A DNA stretch of 64,000 nucleotides. Source: Microvirga sp. TS319 (GTDB lineage: Bacteria > Pseudomonadota > Alphaproteobacteria > Rhizobiales > Beijerinckiaceae). Where the stretch lies: the NCBI RefSeq assembly GCF_041276405.1, contig NZ_JBGGGT010000002.1, forward strand, positions 3,015,001 through 3,079,000, in the 5' to 3' direction. A program made the translations under genes and the position numbers. A model generated the notes under the pieces. That model had not been told where the DNA came from and made no database searches. It was given only the letters and a program-made list of their open reading frames with translations. Below are positions 59,371-64,000 of the stretch, piece after piece; within the stretch, counting starts at the first letter, position 1; each line of letters begins with the position of its first letter.

Positions 59371-61284
59371 TCAACCTGCCACGCTTTCGCCGGCCTGCTC
59401 CTCTTCCTCGGCACGCTTCAGGGTCTCGCGGGCTTCGTCCGCCTGCCGCTGGCGGTTCCACATGGAGGCATAGACCCCGCCGAGATCCAGAAGGCTCGCA
59501 TGGTCGCCCCGCTCCACGATGCGCCCGTGGTCGAGAACGATGATCTCGTCGGCCCCGATCACGGTGGACAGGCGATGGGCGATCACCAGGGTGGTGCGGC
59601 CGCGGCTGACCCGGTCGAGGGCGTCCTGGATCTCCTTTTCCGTGAAGGTGTCGAGAGCCGAGGTCGCCTCGTCGAGGACGAGGATCGGCGGAGCCTTCAG
59701 GATGGTGCGGGCGATCGCCACGCGCTGCTTCTCGCCGCCCGAGAGCTTCAGCCCGCGCTCGCCCACCGGCGTGTCGTAGCCCTCCGGCAGATAGCCGATG
59801 AAGCGGTCGATCTGGGCGAGGCGCGCCGCCTCCCTCACCTCTTCCGGGGTCGCGTCCCAGCGGCCGTACTGGATGTTGTAGCCGATGGTGTCGTTGAACA
59901 GCACCGTGTCCTGCGGGACCATGCCGATCACCTTGCGCAATGAGGCCTGCTGCACATCGGCGATGTTCTGGCCGTCGATGAGGATGCGTCCGCTCGTGGG
60001 CTCGTAGAAGCGGAACAGCAGGCGCGAGATGGTGGATTTGCCTGCGCCGGAAGGTCCCACGATCGCGACCGTGTGGCCCGCGGGAACCTCGAAGGTCACG
60101 CCCTTCAGGATCGGGCGCTCCGGGTTATAGGAGAAGTGCACGTCCTCGAAGCGCAGGACGGCCTGCCCGACCTCGAGCGGCTTCGCGCCCGGCTTGTCCT
60201 GGATCTCCGGATTCTGCTCGATGATCCGGAACATGTCGTCGATGTCGATGAGCGCCTGCTTGATCTCGCGGTAGAGCATGCCCATGAAGTTCAGCGGAAT
60301 GTAGAGCTGAACCAGCATGGCGTTGACCAGCACGAAGCTGCCCACCGACACCCGGCCGGCCATGATGTCCCGGGCCGCCAGAACCATCACGACGGCCATG
60401 CCGATGGAGAAGATCACGGCCTGTCCGGCATTGAGCACGGCGAGCGACGTATAGGTCTGCGTCGAGGCCGTCTCGTAGCGCTCCATGGAGCGGTCGTAGC
60501 GCGCGGTCTCCCGCCGTTCGGCGCCGAAATACTTCACCGTTTCGTAGTTGAGCAGGGAATCGACCGCCTTGGTGTTTGCGTCCGTGTCGGAATCGTTCAT
60601 CTGCTTGCGGATCGAGATCCGCCACTGGGTCGCCTTGTAGGTATAGGCGAGATAGATCACCACCATCACGAAGACGACGAACGAATAGACCCAGTCGAAC
60701 TCCCAGGCGAGCAGGCCCAGCACCATCACGAACTCGAGAATGGTGGGGATAAGGGTCAGAACCACGAGGCGCGACAATTCCTCGATGCCCTCGCGGCCAC
60801 GCTCGAGCACGCGGGTGAGGCCGCCGGTCTTGCGCTCGAGATGGAAGCGCAGGGACAGGCGATGCATGTGCTCGAAGGCCTGGAGTGCGAGATTGCGCAC
60901 CGCATGCATCGCGACCTTGGCGAAAAGGCCGTCGCGCACCTGCGTGAGCACCGCCATGAGAATGCGCGTGACGCCGTAGACGAGCGTGAGCAGGATCGGC
61001 GACTTCCACAGCCAGGAGCCGGCGGTCGCCGCGACCTCGGCAGGCTTGGCGCTGCTGCTCGTCACGGCCACGAGCGCATCCGTCGCCCATTTGAAGGCGA
61101 ACGGTGTCACCATGGTGACGCCCTTGGCCACGAGCAGCAGACCGAAGGCCAGGAAGACGCGGCGCTGCAGGTCTGGCCGCCCCTGCGGCCAGAGATAGGG
61201 CCAGAGTTTCGTCCAGGTCGCAGCCAAGCCGTTGGGGTTGCGCGCGGCGGCGCTCGTCGGGGGGACGGAAGTTGTGGGAGGCAT
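59371..61284 (-). CDS. ATM1-type ABC half-transporter
   Basis: 637 residues: six membrane helices (roughly 40-330), then the ATPase domain with Walker A GPSGAGKST, signature LSGGEKQRVAIAR, Walker B PILVLDEATSALD and VIAHRLSTV. The N-terminal region RPDLQRRVFLAFGLLLVAKG and LLNYETVKYFGAERRETARY are typical of bacterial Atm1/HMT1, which exports glutathione-bound metals or glutathione polysulfide. It works as a homodimer. The C-terminal ~25 residues are acidic. Monocistronic. Confidence 0.93.
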   Translation of the reverse strand: MPPTTSVPPTSAAARNPNGLAATWTKLWPYLWPQGRPDLQRRVFLAFGLLLVAKGVTMVTPFAFKWATDALVAVTSSSAKPAEVAATAGSWLWKSPILLTLVYGVTRILMAVLTQVRDGLFAKVAMHAVRNLALQAFEHMHRLSLRFHLERKTGGLTRVLERGREGIEELSRLVVLTLIPTILEFVMVLGLLAWEFDWVYSFVVFVMVVIYLAYTYKATQWRISIRKQMNDSDTDANTKAVDSLLNYETVKYFGAERRETARYDRSMERYETASTQTYTSLAVLNAGQAVIFSIGMAVVMVLAARDIMAGRVSVGSFVLVNAMLVQLYIPLNFMGMLYREIKQALIDIDDMFRIIEQNPEIQDKPGAKPLEVGQAVLRFEDVHFSYNPERPILKGVTFEVPAGHTVAIVGPSGAGKSTISRLLFRFYEPTSGRILIDGQNIADVQQASLRKVIGMVPQDTVLFNDTIGYNIQYGRWDATPEEVREAARLAQIDRFIGYLPEGYDTPVGERGLKLSGGEKQRVAIARTILKAPPILVLDEATSALDTFTEKEIQDALDRVSRGRTTLVIAHRLSTVIGADEIIVLDHGRIVERGDHASLLDLGGVYASMWNRQRQADEARETLKRAEEEEQAGESVAG

Positions 61285-61465
61285 GACCAGAGAATCCGAG
61301 TGAACTGTCGGACCCCGATATAAGGGATCGGGCCGAGGAATTCACCCCGCTCCTTTCCGGCGGGCGTTTTCAGGCGAAGCGGATCCGGTCCGCCGTCCGG
61401 CAACGCGGCAAAGCCTAGTACGGAGCGCCCCCACACAGAGTGAGGCACCTCCGATCCAGGCCCGA

Positions 61466-62764
61466 TCAGTTGGTGCCCTGCTCCTGCTTGTTGGGAAGCA
61501 CGAAGACCTGGCCCGGATAAATGAGGTTCGGGTTGCGGATCTGGTCCTGGTTCGCCCCGTAGATCACGGTGTAGCGATAACCGCTGCCGTAGATCCGCTG
61601 GCTGATGCGCCAGAGATTGTCGCCGCGCGAGACGATCGCCGTATTGATGTTGGGAACCACGACCGTTCCCGCTGCCGCGACCTGGGCCTCGGCGGGCTTC
61701 CCTGCCGTTTCGGCCTGCGAGGCCGGAGCCGGGGCCGGGGGAGCGACCACGTCCGCCCCGGGCACGGCCGATGCGACCTGGACCGGCACGTTGAAGCCGA
61801 CCTCGGCCCTCGATTTCACTTGGCCCGAAACCGGGTCGACATCGTCGAGACGGATGCGGTAATCGCCCGGACGCACGCCCGAGCCGATGGAGAACGACAC
61901 CTTGCCGTCCCCCCCGGCTCCGCCAGGAGCGATGAGGGCTTCGTTGAGATACAGGCGAACCGTCGCGCCGGGAGCCGACAGGCCGGACACGAAGAGCTTT
62001 CCGCTCTCGGTCTCGACGCTGACGATCTTGATTTCGGGCCGGGGCGTCGGCTGGGCCTTGGGCTCCGAAGCGGCGTTCGCCTGCTGCGGCGACTGAGGAG
62101 CAGGTGCTGCGGGCCCGTCGACCTTTGCCGGCGGATCGGGCTCCTTCGGCGTATTCTGGGCGATCTGCGGCTCCGGCGGCTCGGGATTGGACAGCACGAC
62201 CGTCGGCTGGTCGGGTGTGGTCAGGGTGACGAGAGGCCGCTTCTGGGCCGCATCGATGACCACCGTCACGCTTTGCACGGAGCGCTGGCGCACCCCGTCG
62301 GGCGCGATCGATTGCAGCACGATCTGGTGGGAGCCCGGCGGCAGGGCCGGCGGCACGATCGCGAAGAGGCCGGAGGCATCGGCGACGGCGCGGGCGTGAA
62401 CCTGATCGCCCCGAAGGAGCTCGATGGTCGCCCCGGCCGCGGCGCGGCCGGCGATCACGCTTTCGCCATTGGGCTCGACGCGCACGAGATCGAAGGACGG
62501 CACGATGGGAGCCTCGGTGGGCTTCTGGCCGGCTGGCTTGGCATCGGCCTTCTCCGGCGTCTTCGATGTCACGGCCACGGCAGCAGGTTTCTGCGGCGCA
62601 GCGTCATGCGGCTGCACGGTCGCCTGAGGAGTATCGGCCTGTCCGGACGTTACGGACGCGGTCGGAAAGGCCCAATAAAGAGCGCCGACAAGAACCGCGA
62701 CGACGCCGGCAGCTGCCGCACCGAGAATTGCGATGGTACCTTTAATCTCTGTCGCCTGCGACAT
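61466..62764 (-). CDS. LysM-domain envelope protein with Pro-rich linkers
   Basis: 432 residues from the ATG at 62764. The N-terminus has one membrane segment (IAILGAAAAGVVAVLVGALY), the middle has two Ig/BNR-like beta domains (FDLVRVEPNGESVIAGRAAA and IKIVSVETESGKLFVSGLSA) separated by Pro/Ala/Gln-rich linkers, and the C-terminus has a LysM module (IVSRGDNLWRISQRIYGSGY, NLIYPGQVFVLPN). Likely anchored in the inner membrane and bound to peptidoglycan. Common single-copy protein of Hyphomicrobiales with no proven role. Confidence 0.88.
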   Translation of the reverse strand: MSQATEIKGTIAILGAAAAGVVAVLVGALYWAFPTASVTSGQADTPQATVQPHDAAPQKPAAVAVTSKTPEKADAKPAGQKPTEAPIVPSFDLVRVEPNGESVIAGRAAAGATIELLRGDQVHARAVADASGLFAIVPPALPPGSHQIVLQSIAPDGVRQRSVQSVTVVIDAAQKRPLVTLTTPDQPTVVLSNPEPPEPQIAQNTPKEPDPPAKVDGPAAPAPQSPQQANAASEPKAQPTPRPEIKIVSVETESGKLFVSGLSAPGATVRLYLNEALIAPGGAGGDGKVSFSIGSGVRPGDYRIRLDDVDPVSGQVKSRAEVGFNVPVQVASAVPGADVVAPPAPAPASQAETAGKPAEAQVAAAGTVVVPNINTAIVSRGDNLWRISQRIYGSGYRYTVIYGANQDQIRNPNLIYPGQVFVLPNKQEQGTN

Positions 62765-62893
62765 GTGCTTTTTCTCAAACGCGGCACTTTCGTGCATTTA
62801 AACCGTTTATCTTTCAAAAGGCTACGGCCATAAAAGGGAATCTCTATGTTTTATGATACGACGCGGGAGGCTCCCCACCTCCCCGAAGGGCCC

Positions 62894-63502
62894 ATGTCAG
62901 ATCTCAAGGCTATTCAATCCATTTGCGTCTATTGCGGCTCCGGTTTCGGAGACGACCCGGTCTTTGCTGAAAATGCGGCGGCATTGGGTCGGGCCATGGC
63001 CGAGCAGGGAATCAATCTCGTCTACGGCGGCGGCAATGTCGGCCTCATGGGCACGGTCGCTCAGGCGGTGCTGGACCACGGCGGCTATGTCACGGGCATC
63101 ATTCCGGACTTCCTGAAATCGCGCGAGAAGCTCCTCGACGAGGTCCAGGAGACCATCGTGGTTCCCGACATGCACACCCGCAAGCGCCTGATGTTCGAGA
63201 AGGCCGACGCCTTTGTGGCCCTGCCGGGCGGCATCGGGACGCTGGAAGAGCTGGTCGAGCAGATGACATGGGCGCAGCTCGGCCGTCACACGAAGCCGAT
63301 CCTGATGCTCAGCACCAAAGGCTTCTGGAAGCCCCTGCTCACCCTCTTCGCCCATATGCGCGACCAGGGCTTCATTCGCCCGGGGCTGGAGCTCAGCTAT
63401 CTCGTGGCCGAAAAGGTCGAGGACGTCGTCCCGATGCTCGAAGCCGCCGCACGCCGCGTCGGCATCGTCGAGAATGAAGATCTGATCGAGACGAAGTTCT
63501 GA
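62894..63502 (+). CDS. LOG-family (TIGR00730) protein, probable nucleotide 5'-monophosphate phosphoribohydrolase
   Basis: 202 residues from the ATG at 62894 (GAAGGG before it; a start at 62846 is less likely). SICVYCGSGFGDDPVFAENA opens the Rossmann fold; GINLVYGGGNVGLMG and the catalytic PGGIGTLEELVEQMTW follow, with MHTRKRLMFEKADAF between. It cleaves cytokinin riboside or AMP-type monophosphates to base and ribose 5-phosphate. In bacteria it is mostly housekeeping nucleotide turnover. Divergent from the LysM gene, with an 81-129-bp spacer. Confidence 0.93.
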   Translation: MSDLKAIQSICVYCGSGFGDDPVFAENAAALGRAMAEQGINLVYGGGNVGLMGTVAQAVLDHGGYVTGIIPDFLKSREKLLDEVQETIVVPDMHTRKRLMFEKADAFVALPGGIGTLEELVEQMTWAQLGRHTKPILMLSTKGFWKPLLTLFAHMRDQGFIRPGLELSYLVAEKVEDVVPMLEAAARRVGIVENEDLIETKF

Positions 63503-63951
63503 TCTCGCACAAAAGCTATTCTGTTACAAAAAGGCGATGTAGGTTCACTCCGCTATGAACAAGCGTCCTGGTCGGATACGCGCGGAATGGACCTTTTCCT
63601 GTCTCGGTTCTGGATAGTCGCGGTGCTGATCCTCACCGCAACAGCGGCCTCGACTGTCCAGGCCGCCGAAGCCCAAGGCCACGGCGAGCATGAGGATCCC
63701 TCGAACAGGAGACTGCGCGATAGGCGTCCTGGCAGCGTTCAGATCCACGTCGGACGTCGAGATCGTAGAGATCGGTCCCATTCGACCTATGCCAAGGAAC
63801 GAAGTCGATTGCCTGTACGTTTACGGGCCTTCCGCCCTCCCCTGACGCCATGTCCGATGATGAGCGCATCATGCGGACCCAGCGGGCCGCGCTACCGAAA
63901 AGTGGCCCCGGATCTCCGCTCAAACGATGCGCTCCTCTAGGAGGAACCATC
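63503..63951. other. Intergenic region, doubtful ORF and repeat
   Basis: A plus-strand frame at 63587-63940 begins with a plausible signal peptide (MDLFLSRFWIVAVLILTATA) but continues as unnatural Arg-rich sequence and runs into the repeat; it may be the decayed start of an exported protein. The remainder is the palindromic repeat at 63855-63951. Confidence 0.4.
63855..63951. repeat. Intergenic palindromic repeat, copy 13
   Basis: GATGAGCGCATCATGCGGACCCAGCGGGCCGCGC module and ...CTCAAACGATGCGCTCCTCTAGGAGG. Adjacent to the stop of the last gene. Confidence 0.75.
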
Positions 63952-64000
63952 CTATCCCGCGCGGGACAGAACGAGCCCGCCCAGGATGAGCAGAGCCGCC
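63952..64000 (-). CDS. C-terminus of a membrane protein (5' part outside window)
   Basis: Only the last 15 residues are seen: AALLILGGLVLSRAG then TAG. The hydrophobic end is of the kind found at the C-terminus of DMT/EamA-type transporters, but no assignment is possible. Confidence 0.4.
   Translation of the reverse strand, partial: AALLILGGLVLSRAG

Noticed and set aside
63587..63940. Putative exported protein near the right end
   Set aside because: Signal-peptide-like start but nonsensical continuation into the repeat; at most a pseudogene.

Overview
The window is GC-rich DNA from an alphaproteobacterium, most likely Hyphomicrobiales in the Methylobacteriaceae/Microvirga/Bosea neighbourhood. 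This is inferred from the protein families (DUF6894, ISNCY-type IS, psd-pssA pair, Atm1-type exporter) and from a dense family of palindromic intergenic repeats. No species-level marker is present, so the genus is a guess.

Layout. 1-1243: the tail of a Crp/Fnr regulator and two small hypothetical genes. 1313-8628: an arginine/ornithine unit with an Lrp regulator divergent from arginase and ornithine cyclodeaminase, then on the opposite strand a D-amino-acid-dehydrogenase-like oxidoreductase, two polar amino-acid ABC permeases, a binding protein and an RpiR regulator; no ATPase gene is present. 9071-11288: small exported Arg/Asp-rich or Gly-rich proteins among repeats. 11538-13050: a RarD-like exporter and a GFA-fold protein.

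13222-30334: a genomic island bounded by a 15-bp direct repeat of the 3' end of tRNA-Ser(GCU). It carries two defence operons that diverge from a 188-bp spacer: a complete type I Zorya system (zorA-zorB-zorC-zorD, minus strand) and a type I restriction-modification operon (plus strand). In the latter, a GIY-YIG-like gene and a DUF262/HNH (GmrSD-like) gene sit between hsdS and hsdR. No integrase is visible; an IS630 remnant lies near the left end. None of the 13 chromosomal repeat loci falls inside the island.

30647-44673: mostly chromosomal housekeeping: RidA, glycosyltransferase, EEP hydrolase, a copA-cueR copper operon with a MerR-type 19-bp-spacer promoter, VOC protein, tyrosine-phosphatase-like protein, L,D-transpeptidase, DUF1622 protein, hydrolase, purC, a LolA-like protein with a long Pro/Ala/Lys linker, DoxX and galE.

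44785-51273: accessory. A 1.43-kb ISNCY-type element with likely AGCT target duplication is followed by a DUF6894 protein, an orphan receiver, an RpoA-CTD-like small protein, a class III cyclase with TPRs and a multi-zinc-knuckle protein. Near 51406-51489 three short hairpins look like tRNA anticodon arms without the rest of a tRNA. 51573-55867 is a sugar ABC transporter operon with an FGGY kinase. 56215-63502 is core genome: tRNA-Phe, yacG, maf, pssA, psd, Atm1-like exporter, a LysM protein and a LOG-family protein. The window ends in the C-terminus of an unidentified membrane protein.
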